NCBI GenBank assembly: GCA_004557545.1
Contig: SFGV01000002.1
Coordinates: 1-64,000, forward strand
Direction: 5' to 3'
DNA from: Succinatimonas hippei
GTDB taxonomy: Bacteria; Pseudomonadota; Gammaproteobacteria; Enterobacterales; Succinivibrionaceae
DNA: 64,000 nt
Under the pieces are notes generated by a model. It was not told where the DNA came from, ran no database searches, and saw nothing but the letters and a program-made list of their open reading frames with translations. A program made the position numbers and the translations under genes. This document shows positions 15,095 to 24,681 of the stretch, one piece after another. Within the stretch, counting starts at the first letter, position 1; every line of letters starts with the position of its first letter.

Positions 15095-15829
15095 ATGGTG
15101 ACGATAGGCTTGATGCCACTTTGGGATGAGGCAAGAAAAAGTGTCTGGATGTTGCCAGGTTACATTCAGGGAGTGATCAAGGCAGGAGCGCTGCCCATTG
15201 TGCTGCCTCTTACCTCAAGCATGGCGGTGATAAGTGAATGCGCGCGCCGCTGTGACGGTTTTCTGTTTACGGGAGGTCAGGACGTATCGCCCTCGTTATA
15301 TGGTCAGAAGGCCAGGGACTACTGCGGTGAGAACAGCGTGATCCGTGATGAGATGGACTCAATCCTGATAAATTACGCGTTAGAACAGCACAAACCCTTC
15401 CTCGGGATCTGCCGCGGGCTTCAGATCTTAAACGCCGTTTTAGGGGGAACACTGCATCAGGACATCAAAATCGATACCGGATCGACTATTGAGCACATGA
15501 TGAAAAAGCCCTATGAAAGAGGCGCGCATAAGGTTTCCCTCGTAAAGGGCGGGTATCTCGCGAGGCTTATGGGAACTGAGACAATCAGCGTCAACAGCAT
15601 CCATCATCAGGGAGTTGACGCGTTAAGCCCCAGACTTGAGCCTCTGGCCTACGCCGAAGACGGTCTTTGCGAGGCCGCAATGGTCAGGGGAGAGAATTTC
15701 GCCCTGGCCGTGCAGTGGCATCCTGAAATTCTTTATGTCAACGACAGCGCGCAGATGAGACTGTTTCAGGCGCTCACTGACGCTGCCTCACTGTCGGTGC
15801 ATATGCCGGGCTTTAGCTATAGCGCCTGA
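15095..15829 (+). CDS. Class-I glutamine amidotransferase-like hydrolase (peptidase C26)
   Basis: A 244-residue member of the gamma-glutamyl-gamma-aminobutyrate hydrolase (PuuD-like) family. The triad is visible: nucleophile Cys106 in GICRGLQ, then His209 and Glu211 in WHPE. FTGGQDVSPSLYG is the family block that precedes the nucleophile. Members cleave gamma-glutamyl amides such as gamma-Glu-GABA; no other putrescine-pathway genes are nearby, so the substrate is unassigned. TTGGAG is seven bases before the ATG. The last 17 bases overlap the 3' end of the convergent maf-like gene. Confidence 0.85.
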   Translation: MVTIGLMPLWDEARKSVWMLPGYIQGVIKAGALPIVLPLTSSMAVISECARRCDGFLFTGGQDVSPSLYGQKARDYCGENSVIRDEMDSILINYALEQHKPFLGICRGLQILNAVLGGTLHQDIKIDTGSTIEHMMKKPYERGAHKVSLVKGGYLARLMGTETISVNSIHHQGVDALSPRLEPLAYAEDGLCEAAMVRGENFALAVQWHPEILYVNDSAQMRLFQALTDAASLSVHMPGFSYSA

Positions 15830-18071
15830 CAAATTTCTCCTCTGGATCTGAAAATCCTGATTTGATGAGCCTGCGTTTTTGCGGAACCGCGGGCGCCGGG
15901 AAGCCAGGATGATCAAAGCCCAGATGACCGTTTAGATGTTTTAAATGGTCGCCCATCACGTAATCAGGCAGGAAGGCGTAAAGACGTTTGGCGTCCTCAA
16001 GCAGGAACACATAATCGTCAAGCACCCGGGAGGCCAGTTCCACTGCCTTTGTCTCATCGTGCACGTGATACAGGGCGTTTAGCGCCATCATGAACATTGA
16101 CTGGCTGGTGCCCTCAAGCGTGTAGCCAAGCCCTCTGGTGAGTGGATTCGCGTTGAGCTTTGCGATCTCCTCACTAAGGCTTTCAAGGTGCTGGACAAAC
16201 GCGGTGCGTTCTTTTTTTGCGTAGGTTCTGATCTTTTCAATAAGGCTGTCACACACACGGGAGAATTCTTTTTTAAGGCACGCGAGATTTAGTTCACCTT
16301 CAGGGATCTCAAGTGACAGACACAGACAGTCCTGCAGATATGAAAGCGCGCTCTCTTTATCAATATCATCCATTTGGAGGAACTCTTCCATAAGATCATT
16401 GCTCTTTACCGGCTTCGCGCCTTCCATAAGGGCTCCGTCAGAGCTGTTTGTAATATAAAGACTCGGGCAGTATTCATGCGCAAGCCGCATTACCAGCTCC
16501 ATGTGACGGTTTGCCAGCCTGAAAATGTAATTGCTCTGAACCTCGCCTCCGAAATTGCCGGGAAGGGTTATTCCTGATGAGAGATCGTAATTGCCGCCTT
16601 TATCCGAGATCCCGCTTGATGAGTACAGCGTCGAGTACTTTGAGTGCATATGGTCTGCCCTGACCGGTTTGCCATTGTCAAGCCCGAACAGACACACGCG
16701 GTAAAAGCCAAGGCTCATCGCGGCTGATACCCCAAGATTGCCGACAATGGGGTTCATTACATTGATGGCGCGGATCTTTCTGGCGCCCGGAAAAGCGGCG
16801 CGGGCCATCCAGAAGAAAGGCTCATCGGGTTTTCCGAATATGGCCGAGCGCGTAAAGCGTTTCTGGGTCTGCGGGTGCACCACATCGCCTGCTATGAGAG
16901 TGATTCGGCGCAAAAAATCCTTATCCTTAATCGCGTCGATGGTTTCGGCTATCTGCGGGGTGCGTTCGGTGCAGGCGTAGAAATCAGGGCAGATCCCGGC
17001 GTGATAGAGTGTGTCAAGCGCGGTGCCGCAGGCCATGATCAGGGCTTTGTCCTGACAGCGGCGTAAAAAAGGTATGTCGCGGTCAAGCGAGGGCCCGTTT
17101 CCCACTACAAAAAGCGGGATCCTTCTAAACCATTCCTCAGGGGCGGCGTCAGCGCGCAGAAAACGGCGGTGATGGGTTACAGCCCAGCAGGCGTGCGAGA
17201 TCCCAAAAAGGTGATCATCAAAAAAGCCCATGGCCGAATGGATGCGGTAGTAATCCTTAAGCAGGGTGGATACCAGATCGCGTATTTCCTGATTGGCGTA
17301 GTGGACAAAGCAGATGCACTGACCTGAAAGAAACCTGCCATGACGCTCGTAAAAGCCTGAAAGATCCTCTGAGAGCTGCTGAGCTGTCTGTCCTATCAGG
17401 AAGTTTATCCCGTAATGGTTTTCCTTCATGTACTGCAGCAGTGAGGCCCAGTCAAAAGCGTGGAGTGAGGCGAAGAAAAGATCGGGATCAGGCTCGATGA
17501 GCACGAGGTTCGCGATCTCCATGCGCTCGCATAAAAGCCCAACCGGATAACCAAGACCTATCCCCACCACCACGCAGTTGGGACATGACTTAAGCTCACG
17601 CGCGGTGCATAATCCCTCGCCTTCCATGGCCGCCTTGACTCCGGCGACAGCGTGGGAGAGGTAGCGGAAATGGATCTGTCCGAACTGATCGTATTCTTTA
17701 GAATATCCGGTTCCCACGTAACGCTGTTTTGAGAGCACATCATCTATCTGCTCTTTACACAGTTCAAGCGGATTGTCGGTTTTATAAAGGATCTCGTTTC
17801 CGTTTTGAGGAAACATCAGATTGGGGATGCCGTTTTCTGTACAGAAAAAATCCAGAGTGCGTGAAGGCCGGTAGTTCCTGAAGGTATCGGCTATATCGGG
17901 GATAAATTCAGAGAATGCCTGAATGTTTCGCTTAAAACGCTCTATGAGCATTGAGGACATCTGTCCCTGCAATTGCGAAAGGCGTTTAAAGCGCGCCGCC
18001 TCCTGTGGAGACAGCGGGCCTTTTTTAAGGGCTATGCGGTCAAGATCAGAAAGATTTTCCCTGTTGTCCAA
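15813..18071 (-). CDS. Motility-associated factor (Maf/DUF115) flagellin glycosylation protein
   Basis: A 752-residue protein of the Maf family, with the DUF115 (6-hydroxymethylpterin pyrophosphokinase MptE-like) core in the middle. The diagnostic VVGNGPSLDRD motif lies near residue 322, followed by YACTERTP and an FGLDNGKP block. Members in Aeromonas, Shewanella and Campylobacter transfer nonulosonic acids to flagellin in the cytoplasm. The start is a TTG at 18071, and the only clear alternative (ATG about 40 residues in) would cut conserved-looking sequence. It follows fliT by 29 bases, so it belongs to a fliS-fliT-maf operon. The glycosyltransferase role is inferred from family and context. 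Confidence 0.82.
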   Translation of the reverse strand: MDNRENLSDLDRIALKKGPLSPQEAARFKRLSQLQGQMSSMLIERFKRNIQAFSEFIPDIADTFRNYRPSRTLDFFCTENGIPNLMFPQNGNEILYKTDNPLELCKEQIDDVLSKQRYVGTGYSKEYDQFGQIHFRYLSHAVAGVKAAMEGEGLCTARELKSCPNCVVVGIGLGYPVGLLCERMEIANLVLIEPDPDLFFASLHAFDWASLLQYMKENHYGINFLIGQTAQQLSEDLSGFYERHGRFLSGQCICFVHYANQEIRDLVSTLLKDYYRIHSAMGFFDDHLFGISHACWAVTHHRRFLRADAAPEEWFRRIPLFVVGNGPSLDRDIPFLRRCQDKALIMACGTALDTLYHAGICPDFYACTERTPQIAETIDAIKDKDFLRRITLIAGDVVHPQTQKRFTRSAIFGKPDEPFFWMARAAFPGARKIRAINVMNPIVGNLGVSAAMSLGFYRVCLFGLDNGKPVRADHMHSKYSTLYSSSGISDKGGNYDLSSGITLPGNFGGEVQSNYIFRLANRHMELVMRLAHEYCPSLYITNSSDGALMEGAKPVKSNDLMEEFLQMDDIDKESALSYLQDCLCLSLEIPEGELNLACLKKEFSRVCDSLIEKIRTYAKKERTAFVQHLESLSEEIAKLNANPLTRGLGYTLEGTSQSMFMMALNALYHVHDETKAVELASRVLDDYVFLLEDAKRLYAFLPDYVMGDHLKHLNGHLGFDHPGFPAPAVPQKRRLIKSGFSDPEEKFVRRYS

Positions 18072-18100
18072 GATCTTTGTGGATTATATCTGGTTTATAT

Positions 18101-18400
18101 CTAGCTGTTGGCGCGGTAAGCGCTGACTCCGGCGGCGCCTTTTTTGAACTTCAAAAGCTCGCGTCTTACTTTTTCCTGCTCCTCGGAGGCGGCGTCTATG
18201 CTGTCGGATACGCCCTCAAAAAGCGCCGCGATACGGTCACGGTACTGGGAGAGATCAGCAGGCGGAGCGTTTTTTAGTTTTTTAAGTAAATCGTTTAACT
18301 GAGATGAAAGCTCGCTTGCTTTTGCGTAATCATCATCAGAGGCAGAGGCTTCAATCTGGCTTAGCAGTTCCTCAGCCTGGGTCAAAAGACTGTCGAGCAT
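18101..18400 (-). CDS. fliT: FliT-like flagellar chaperone
   Basis: A 99-residue, highly helical acidic protein lying between fliS and maf, the usual place of fliT. FliT proteins chaperone the filament cap protein FliD. Sequence similarity to known FliT is too weak to judge by eye; the call rests on size, helical heptad-like composition (SELSSQLNDLLKKLK) and position. GAGG is eight bases before the ATG at 18400; an ATG two codons earlier is too close to that site. The C-terminus is basic and glycine-containing (FKKGAAG). Confidence 0.6.
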   Translation of the reverse strand: MLDSLLTQAEELLSQIEASASDDDYAKASELSSQLNDLLKKLKNAPPADLSQYRDRIAALFEGVSDSIDAASEEQEKVRRELLKFKKGAAGVSAYRANS

Positions 18401-18510
18401 TTTCATTGCCTCACGTTCAGGTTAAGAAAGTACAGAGAATAGTGTTTATTGTATTTTAGAATTTGTATGACAATTCGCCACTAAATTTAGAAAACAAATA
18501 TAGCACAGGC

Positions 18511-18536
18511 GACAGCGCCTTTTGTCCGGCGCTATC
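18511..18536 (-). other. Stem-loop between fliS and fliT
   Basis: On the minus strand GATAGCGCC (18536-18528) pairs with GGCGCTGTC (18519-18511) with one G-U. No U-run follows, so it looks like an RNA processing or stability element rather than a terminator. The rest of the 169-base gap is A/T-rich with no other gene. Confidence 0.45.
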
Positions 18537-18569
18537 GTTGTAGAGAAACTCAAAGAATGTGGCAGAAAG

Positions 18570-19043
18570 TCACACCTGTCCGCTTGCCAGTGAATTGACC
18601 ATTGCAGGGCCTGTGGAAGCAGCTTCCTCACTGCGGCGCTGGGCTGCGGCCTTCTGCTGCTCTGAAAGCGGAATGCTGTCCCAGGCGTCCTTTATTGGAA
18701 GCAGTACTCTGAGCGCCGCGTCAAGCGGAGCCGAGCTTGCCTCAATTGAGGCGTCAGCGATACGGTCAAGCATGTAGGTATACAGGTCGAACAGACGCTG
18801 GGCGAGCACCGGATTGCGCTTGAAATCAAGTGTGTTTTTAAGACTCTTGATTATGGTTGTGGCAGACGAAAGCTTGGCGGCCTTGCCCTCCATGTCGCCA
18901 TGCTCAATGGCGCCTTTGGCCTGAGCCAGCCTTTCAAACGCGCCCTGATAGAGCATTTTGGTAATGGTGTAAGGATCTGCTACCGACAATTCTGCTCTCA
19001 GGCTGTTCTTTCGGTAAGCATCGAGATTTTTGCGGCTGAACAT
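18570..19043 (-). CDS. fliS: Flagellin export chaperone FliS
   Basis: A 157-residue four-helix chaperone that binds the flagellin C-terminus and prevents early polymerisation. Visible family features are the N-terminal AYRKNSLRAELSVADPYTITKMLY block, split here as AYRKNS and DPYTITKMLYQGAFERL, the AKGAIEHGDMEGKA segment, and ASIEASSAPLDAAL. It is slightly longer than enteric FliS (136) through a polar C-terminal tail rich in Ala, Ser and Gln. GGAGAGAG lies before the ATG. It is the first gene behind a sigma-54-type promoter; no flagellin gene is in the window. Confidence 0.9.
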   Translation of the reverse strand: MFSRKNLDAYRKNSLRAELSVADPYTITKMLYQGAFERLAQAKGAIEHGDMEGKAAKLSSATTIIKSLKNTLDFKRNPVLAQRLFDLYTYMLDRIADASIEASSAPLDAALRVLLPIKDAWDSIPLSEQQKAAAQRRSEEAASTGPAMVNSLASGQV

Positions 19044-19102
19044 TTGTCTCTCTCCATCAGGCGGCAGAAAGTTGCCGTCTTGTCTTGTTTAACCGTAGTT
19101 AA

Positions 19103-19118
19103 AGCAAAAAGAGTGCCA
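19103..19118 (-). promoter_or_regulatory. Sigma-54 promoter of fliS-fliT-maf
   Basis: On the minus strand TGGCACTCTTTTTGCT has the -24 GG and -12 GC with exactly ten bases between, close to the TGGCAC-N5-TTGC consensus. The expected start is near 19092, about 50 bases ahead of fliS. FlrC is the likely activator. Confidence 0.8.
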
Positions 19119-19125
19119 GCCGGAT

Positions 19126-19687
19126 AAATAATTTTGAGCGACAGATGAAGAAAGGAAGAGATCCTGAAATTGAAAATCACGGCAAATAAACCTGCCGTGG
19201 GTTCTGAATATAAGGGCTTAAGGTTAAAAGCTAACGAAAACAAAAGCCTGACAAGGCTTTTGGAAAGGTGTTTAATCGTGACCTTCCTCATAGAGGAAGA
19301 ATACCCCGCGGCGGGCCTGACGGCGCTGTCTTACCTCTTTCATAAAGATGCGGCGTCTGCGGGTGCGGTTGAGCGCGGTCATGCGGTGCAGTGTGTGTGA
19401 CGATCTTTTCATATATGCCATCCTGTGTCAGGCAGAGGAACTCAGGCTCCTGAAAGGCGGAGCCATGCGCGGGTGTTCCGAAATGAGCCAGAGGCGCTAC
19501 GCATCAGGTACTCATTGCCCCTGTGTTAAAATAACGGCGCCCGTTAAATTTACGCCGGAATTATAGCAGACGCCAGCTCGATGGCGGCGGCGCTTATAAC
19601 TTGCGGGAATTCATAATTTGTCATTGTCCCTGACTCATGTGCGGGCGCGGCTTTGCAACAAGCTCAAACCGCGCGCCGGAGGTATCT
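19126..19687. other. 562-base spacer between the fliS promoter and purL
   Basis: No convincing gene. It contains a perfect nine-base-pair hairpin CAAAAGCCT/AGGCTTTTG with a GACA loop at 19241-19262, followed by TTTTC on the minus strand, so it resembles a weak minus-strand terminator. It also contains the inverted repeat AACGGCGCCCGTT at 19531-19543, possibly an operator or part of the purL leader. A 76-codon frame from TTG 19170 has no recognisable features and I do not call it. Confidence 0.5.
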
Positions 19688-22600
19688 ATGAAAGTTTTGC
19701 GTGGATCTCGCGCTCTCTCCGATTTCCGTATTTCCAAACTCTTAAAATCGTTTTCCGAGGCCGGAATTAAGGTCTCAGCCGTAACTACGCGCTATGTTCA
19801 TCTGTGTGATGTTTCATCAGAGCTTGAAGGAAATGATCTTGAGGTTTTGAAAAAACTTCTGACCTACGGTCCCCGCGATGACGGCAAGGAGGGCAGCGGT
19901 GATTATTTTCTGGTGATCCCGCGTATCGGAACCATTTCCCCCTGGGCCTCCAAGGCTACGGATATCGCCCACAACTGCGGTCTTACGATGATCCGCCGTA
20001 TTGAACGCGGCATTGAGTACAGGATTGAGAAGCAGGGCGGCGGCAAATTCACCGCCGATGAGCGTTCAAAAATCATTCCGCTTATCCATGACCGCATGAT
20101 GGAGAACGTGCTCTCTGATGAGAAGGACGCGCAGGCGCTTTTCTCAAAGCAGGAGCCAGCCCCCTTCAAAACCATACCTCTGACCAGTGGCGGCATGGAC
20201 GCCATACGCAAGGCAAATGTCGAGCTGGGGCTCGCGCTCTCAGAGCCTGAGATGGAATATCTCATGGACTCATTTAAGGATCTCGGCCGTGATCCGACGG
20301 ACGTCGAGCTTTACATGTTCGCGCAGATGAACTCCGAGCACTGCCGCCACAAGGTTTTCAACGCCGACTGGACCATAGATGGCAAGAAGATGGATCGCTC
20401 GCTCTTCAAGATGGTCCGCAACTCAACTGACAAGTCCCCCGATTACGTACTCTCCGCATATAAAGACAACGCTGCGGTTATGGAAGGCTCAAAGGCCGGA
20501 AGGTTCTTCGCCAACCCCGATCACGAGTACGCCTATCATGTCGAGGACATGCCGATCCTCATGAAGGTTGAGACCCACAACCACCCTACAGCCATATCGC
20601 CCTTTCCTGGCGCGGCTACCGGATCCGGCGGTGAGATCCGCGATGAGGGCGCTACCGGCATAGGGTCAAAGCCCAAGGCCGGCATCTGCGGCTTTACGGT
20701 TTCAAATCTTATGATCCCGGGCGCCATCCAGCCCTGGGAGCATGATTTTGGCAAGCCTGATCGTCTTGCCTCGGCTCTTGACATCATGATCGAGGGTCCT
20801 CTTGGCGCGGCCTCCTTTAACAACGAGTTCGGGCGCCCGAATATCGCCGGCTATTTCAGAACCTATGAGGAGGAGGTCGACTCCTTCAACGGCCGCGAGA
20901 TCCGCGGCTATCACAAGCCCATAATGCTGGCAGGCGGCTGGGGTAATATCCGCAGGGAGCATATCCACAAGGATCATATTGATCCGGGCGCGAAGCTCAT
21001 TGTTCTGGGCGGTCCTGCCATGAACATCGGTCTTGGCGGCGGCGCGGCCTCATCAATGAACTCAGGCTCATCCTCAGAGAGTCTTGACTTCGCCTCGGTA
21101 CAGCGCGGCAACCCTGAGATGCAGCGCCGTTGCCAGGAGGTTATCGATGCCTGCTGGGAGCTTGGTGATGACAACCCCATCATGTTCATCCATGACGTGG
21201 GCGCCGGCGGACTTTCAAACGCTATGCCAGAGCTGGTAGCCGACGGTGGCGTAGGCGGCGATTTTGAGCTCAGAAAGGTGCCCAATGACGAGCCCGGCAT
21301 GAGCCCGCTTCAAATCTGGTGCAACGAATCGCAGGAGCGCTACGTGCTCGCGGTTATGCCCGATCGGCTCAAGGTGTTTGAGGACTTCTGCAAACGCGAG
21401 AGAGCCCAGTACGCGATCATCGGTACCGCTACCAAAGAGCGTCGGGTGGTTCTGCATGACAGCTACTTTGGCAATACCCCTATTGATCTGCCACTTGACA
21501 TACTGCTGGGCAAGCCGCCGCGCATGCACAAGAATGTCAAGAGCGCCAAACAGCACTCAAAGAGCTTTGATACCTCAGGCATAGACGTGCTTGACGCCTG
21601 CGAGCGCGTGCTGCGTCTGCCCTGCGTTGCCGAGAAGACCTTCCTGGTTACCATAGGCGACCGTTCGGTTACCGGTCTTGTTGCCCGTGATCAGATGGTA
21701 GGTCCCTGGCAGGTCCCGGTCGCGGATGTAGGTGTTACCGCCTCATCCTATGACAGCTATCATGGCGAGGCCGGAGCCATCGGCGAGCGTACCCAGGTGG
21801 CGCTGCTTGACCACGCGGCGTCTGTAAGGCTTGCCATAGCCGAGGCCGTGACGAATATCGCAGCTGCCGATATAGGTGAGCTCAACCGCGTCAAGCTTTC
21901 TGCCAACTGGATGGCGCCTAACGGACACCCGGGTGATGACGCCGGACTTTACGAGGCCGTGAAGACCCTGGGCATGGAGCTTTGCCCTGAGCTTGGTATC
22001 GCCACCCCGGTGGGTAAGGACTCGATGTCGATGAGAACTACCTGGGAGGACAAGGATGGCAGCAAGGCCGTCACTTCACCGGTCTCTCTGGTAGTTTCAG
22101 CCTTTGCAAGGGTCGAGGATGTAAGAAAGACCCTAACCCCGCAGTTACGCACCGATCTTGGGGATACCAGGCTCATCTACGTTGACCTCGGTGACCGTGC
22201 CAACCGTCTTGGCGGCTCGGCGCTCTGCCAGGTTTACCGCCAGTTAGGCTCAGTGCCGGCCAACCTTGATCAGCCCTCAAGGCTCAAGGGGCTTTTTGAC
22301 TCGGTGCAGTTCCTGAACGAACGCGGCAAGATCATCGCCTACCACGACATTTCAGACGGAGGTCTGTTCGTGACCATAGCAGAGATGTGCTTTGCCGGTC
22401 ACTGCGGCGCCACGGTCGCCATAGAGCAGCTGGGACAGGACAACCTTGCCGTGATGTTCAATGAGGAACCGGGCGCGGTATTGCAGGTACGTACCGATGA
22501 CGCTGAAACCATCATGAACATCCTGTCAGGTCACGGGCTTGCCAACTGCTCGTTTGATATCGGATCCATAAATCAGGATGACCGCATAATCTTCACCCGT

Positions 22601-23584
22601 GACGGATCCGACGTGGTAAACGAGAAGCGTTCTTACTTCAGAAAAATCTGGGCTGAGACCACCTATCACATGCAGTCACTGCGCGATAACCCGCAGTGTG
22701 CGAAAGAAGAGTTTGATGCCAAGTCAGATGACAGCGACAAGGGACTTTTCGTCAAGCTGCCGTTCAATGTCAAAGAAGATGTTGCGGCTCCTTATATCGC
22801 AAAAGGCGCGCGCCCGCGCATCGCGATCCTGCGTGATGAGGGCGTCAACTCCGAGGCCGAAATGGCCGCGGCTTTTGACCGCGCCGGCTTTGAGTGCATC
22901 GATGTGCATATGAGCGACATACTCAGTGGCGCGGTGACGCTTGACAGCTTCAGGGGCTTTGCCGCCTGCGGCGGCTTCTCATACGGCGACGTGCTGGGCG
23001 CCGGTGAGGGCTGGGCCAAGAGCATTCTCTTCAGCTCAAGAGGACGTGATCAGTTTGAGAAATTCTTCAACCGCAAGGACACCTTCGCCCTTGGCGTGTG
23101 CAACGGCTGCCAGATGATGTCAACCCTGCGCTCGCTGATCCCGGGTGCTGAGAACTGGCCGCGCTTTGTCACCAATCTCTCAGAGCGCTTTGAGGCCCGT
23201 TTCGTTGAGGTCAGAATTGAGAAGAGTCCTTCAGTGCTCTTTGCGGGCATGGAGGGTGCGATGCTGCCTATCGTGGTTTCCCACGGCGAGGGCAGGGCGG
23301 AGTTTGCCGATGACAAAGCCTTAAAGGCGGTTAAGGACGCGTCTCTGGTCGCGGTGCGCTACATCGACCATAACGGAAATGTTGCGAAGACCTATCCTTT
23401 AAACCCTAACGGCTCTCCTGAGGGTATTACCTCGGTTACCACACCAGATGGCCGCTTCACCATCCTCATGCCGCATCCTGAGCGTGTGATGCGCACGGTT
23501 TCAAACTCCTGGCATCCTGATGACTGGGGCGAGGACAGCCCGTGGATGAGGGTATTCCGCAACGCGAGAGTGTTCTGCGGCTGA
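19688..23584 (+). CDS. purL: Phosphoribosylformylglycinamidine synthase PurL (large, fused form)
   Basis: A 1298-residue single-chain FGAM synthase, fourth step of de novo purine synthesis, the same architecture and length as the enteric enzyme (1295). N-terminal PurS-like and linker domains (MNSEHCRHK) lead to two AIR-synthase-like halves ([17 protein letters not shown] and [10 protein letters not shown]) and a C-terminal glutaminase with nucleophile Cys1138 (GVCNGCQ) and PHPER. GGAGG lies six bases before the ATG at 19688. It is monocistronic and ends at its own terminator. No PurR-like operator was recognised. Confidence 0.97.
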   Translation: MKVLRGSRALSDFRISKLLKSFSEAGIKVSAVTTRYVHLCDVSSELEGNDLEVLKKLLTYGPRDDGKEGSGDYFLVIPRIGTISPWASKATDIAHNCGLTMIRRIERGIEYRIEKQGGGKFTADERSKIIPLIHDRMMENVLSDEKDAQALFSKQEPAPFKTIPLTSGGMDAIRKANVELGLALSEPEMEYLMDSFKDLGRDPTDVELYMFAQMNSEHCRHKVFNADWTIDGKKMDRSLFKMVRNSTDKSPDYVLSAYKDNAAVMEGSKAGRFFANPDHEYAYHVEDMPILMKVETHNHPTAISPFPGAATGSGGEIRDEGATGIGSKPKAGICGFTVSNLMIPGAIQPWEHDFGKPDRLASALDIMIEGPLGAASFNNEFGRPNIAGYFRTYEEEVDSFNGREIRGYHKPIMLAGGWGNIRREHIHKDHIDPGAKLIVLGGPAMNIGLGGGAASSMNSGSSSESLDFASVQRGNPEMQRRCQEVIDACWELGDDNPIMFIHDVGAGGLSNAMPELVADGGVGGDFELRKVPNDEPGMSPLQIWCNESQERYVLAVMPDRLKVFEDFCKRERAQYAIIGTATKERRVVLHDSYFGNTPIDLPLDILLGKPPRMHKNVKSAKQHSKSFDTSGIDVLDACERVLRLPCVAEKTFLVTIGDRSVTGLVARDQMVGPWQVPVADVGVTASSYDSYHGEAGAIGERTQVALLDHAASVRLAIAEAVTNIAAADIGELNRVKLSANWMAPNGHPGDDAGLYEAVKTLGMELCPELGIATPVGKDSMSMRTTWEDKDGSKAVTSPVSLVVSAFARVEDVRKTLTPQLRTDLGDTRLIYVDLGDRANRLGGSALCQVYRQLGSVPANLDQPSRLKGLFDSVQFLNERGKIIAYHDISDGGLFVTIAEMCFAGHCGATVAIEQLGQDNLAVMFNEEPGAVLQVRTDDAETIMNILSGHGLANCSFDIGSINQDDRIIFTRDGSDVVNEKRSYFRKIWAETTYHMQSLRDNPQCAKEEFDAKSDDSDKGLFVKLPFNVKEDVAAPYIAKGARPRIAILRDEGVNSEAEMAAAFDRAGFECIDVHMSDILSGAVTLDSFRGFAACGGFSYGDVLGAGEGWAKSILFSSRGRDQFEKFFNRKDTFALGVCNGCQMMSTLRSLIPGAENWPRFVTNLSERFEARFVEVRIEKSPSVLFAGMEGAMLPIVVSHGEGRAEFADDKALKAVKDASLVAVRYIDHNGNVAKTYPLNPNGSPEGITSVTTPDGRFTILMPHPERVMRTVSNSWHPDDWGEDSPWMRVFRNARVFCG

Positions 23585-23601
23585 TAGCAGGGCTTTGAGC
23601 G

Positions 23602-23640
23602 AAGGGGCGGTTTCGTAACAGGGAACCGCCCCTTTCGTGT
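23602..23640 (+). terminator. Terminator of purL
   Basis: AAGGGGCGGTT (23602-23612) pairs with AACCGCCCCTT (23624-23634), extended inward by TTC/GGG wobble pairs, then TTTCGTGT. Strong stem, short U-tract. Confidence 0.75.
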
Positions 23641-23675
23641 CTGATCAGGGATCTTTAATGCTATTATGATGGTAA

Positions 23676-23697
23676 ATATGCTCTATGAGCATATAAT
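23676..23697 (+). promoter_or_regulatory. Palindromic LysR-type operator over the -10 box
   Basis: ATATGCTC-TAT-GAGCATAT (23676-23694) is a perfect inverted repeat that contains the T-N11-A core of LysR-type sites. It overlaps a TATAAT -10 element at 23692-23697. It sits about 37 bases ahead of the LysR gene, where an autoregulatory site is expected. Confidence 0.65.
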
Positions 23698-23730
23698 AGA
23701 GTGATATTTTTATTTTATGAGTGGTACCTT

Positions 23731-24621
23731 ATGGATCTCCGTGTTCTTAAGTATTTTGTGACCGTGGCGCACGAGGAATGCATTACAACGGCAGCTGACA
23801 AGCTCAAGCTGACCCAGCCTACGCTTTCGCGTCAGCTTAAGGAGCTTGAAAACGAGTTTGGAACCCAGCTGTTCATACGCGGCTCAAGAAGCCGCTGCAT
23901 TACCCTGACTCCAAAAGGGATCATCTTAAAAAGACGTGCTGAGGAGCTGCTCGCGCTTGCCGAGAAAACCTGTCAGGAGCTTTCAGCGGATCCTGAGATC
24001 TCAGGTACCGTATACATGGGGCTTGCCGAGACTCAGGCTGTGAGATCCATAGGCAGGGCGTGCAGACTCGTAAGGGAGAAATACCCAAAGGTCGATTTCA
24101 ATCTTTACTCCTCAGACTCTTGCGAGGTACGCGAGGGGCTTGAGAAGGGAGTTCTTGATTTCGGGCTTTTCTGCGTTGAAACCGAGCTTAAGGATTATGA
24201 AACCCTCAAGATCCCATATAAAAATCACTGGGGGGTCTATGTACGGCATGACAGTCCTCTGAGCAGGCTTAAAAAGGTCAGACCTGAGGATCTTGTAAAT
24301 ACACCGCTTATGCTGTCCGCACAGGGAGGCAGCAGAAAGATCATTTCACAGTGGTTTGGCTCTCTTTGGGATAGCGTCAATATAGCGGCATGGTTCAATC
24401 TTATTTACAACTCCTCTGAGATGGCCAAAGAGGGGCTGGGCGCGGTTATCGGTTTTGAAGGACTGGTCAACACGGATGACGGCTGTCTTAAGTTCATACC
24501 CATGGAGCCTGATCTTCCGGTGTCAAATATCCTGGCGTGGTGCAAAAACTCAGCGCTCTCCCAGAGCGCGTCAGTGTTTCTTGAGACACTGCGCAAGGTG
24601 CTTGGTGACGAAATAGATTAA
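23731..24621 (+). CDS. LysR-family transcriptional regulator
   Basis: A 296-residue regulator. The N-terminal winged helix-turn-helix (about 1-60; AADKLKLTQPTLSRQLKELE region) is followed by a linker helix and a periplasmic-binding-protein-like effector domain (about 90-296). Start at ATG 23731 gives the canonical MDLRVLKYFVTVA beginning; upstream in-frame codons do not fit the family. The target is unclear: no metabolic gene is divergent from it, and the next gene downstream is a metallophosphoesterase 60 bases away. Confidence 0.88.
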   Translation: MDLRVLKYFVTVAHEECITTAADKLKLTQPTLSRQLKELENEFGTQLFIRGSRSRCITLTPKGIILKRRAEELLALAEKTCQELSADPEISGTVYMGLAETQAVRSIGRACRLVREKYPKVDFNLYSSDSCEVREGLEKGVLDFGLFCVETELKDYETLKIPYKNHWGVYVRHDSPLSRLKKVRPEDLVNTPLMLSAQGGSRKIISQWFGSLWDSVNIAAWFNLIYNSSEMAKEGLGAVIGFEGLVNTDDGCLKFIPMEPDLPVSNILAWCKNSALSQSASVFLETLRKVLGDEID

Positions 24622-24629
24622 TCCCATAA

Positions 24630-24653
24630 CCCTGGACGCGTAAAAGTCCAGGG
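24630..24653 (+). other. Stem-loop after the LysR gene
   Basis: CCCTGGAC (24630-24637) pairs perfectly with GTCCAGGG (24646-24653). No U-run follows, so termination would be weak. It may separate the regulator from the metallophosphoesterase gene. Confidence 0.45.
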
Positions 24654-24681
24654 ATATTACCCTTGAGCCTTTTCAACTTTA

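Noticed and set aside
19098..19128. A plus-strand sigma-28-like promoter (TAAA-N15-GCCGG)
   Set aside because: The -10 part has an extra base relative to GCCGATAA, and the same bases read on the minus strand form a near-perfect sigma-54 promoter correctly placed for fliS.
19170..19400. A 76-codon plus-strand frame from TTG in the fliS-purL spacer
   Set aside because: Weak start, a stable hairpin inside it and no recognisable features; it is no better than chance frames nearby.
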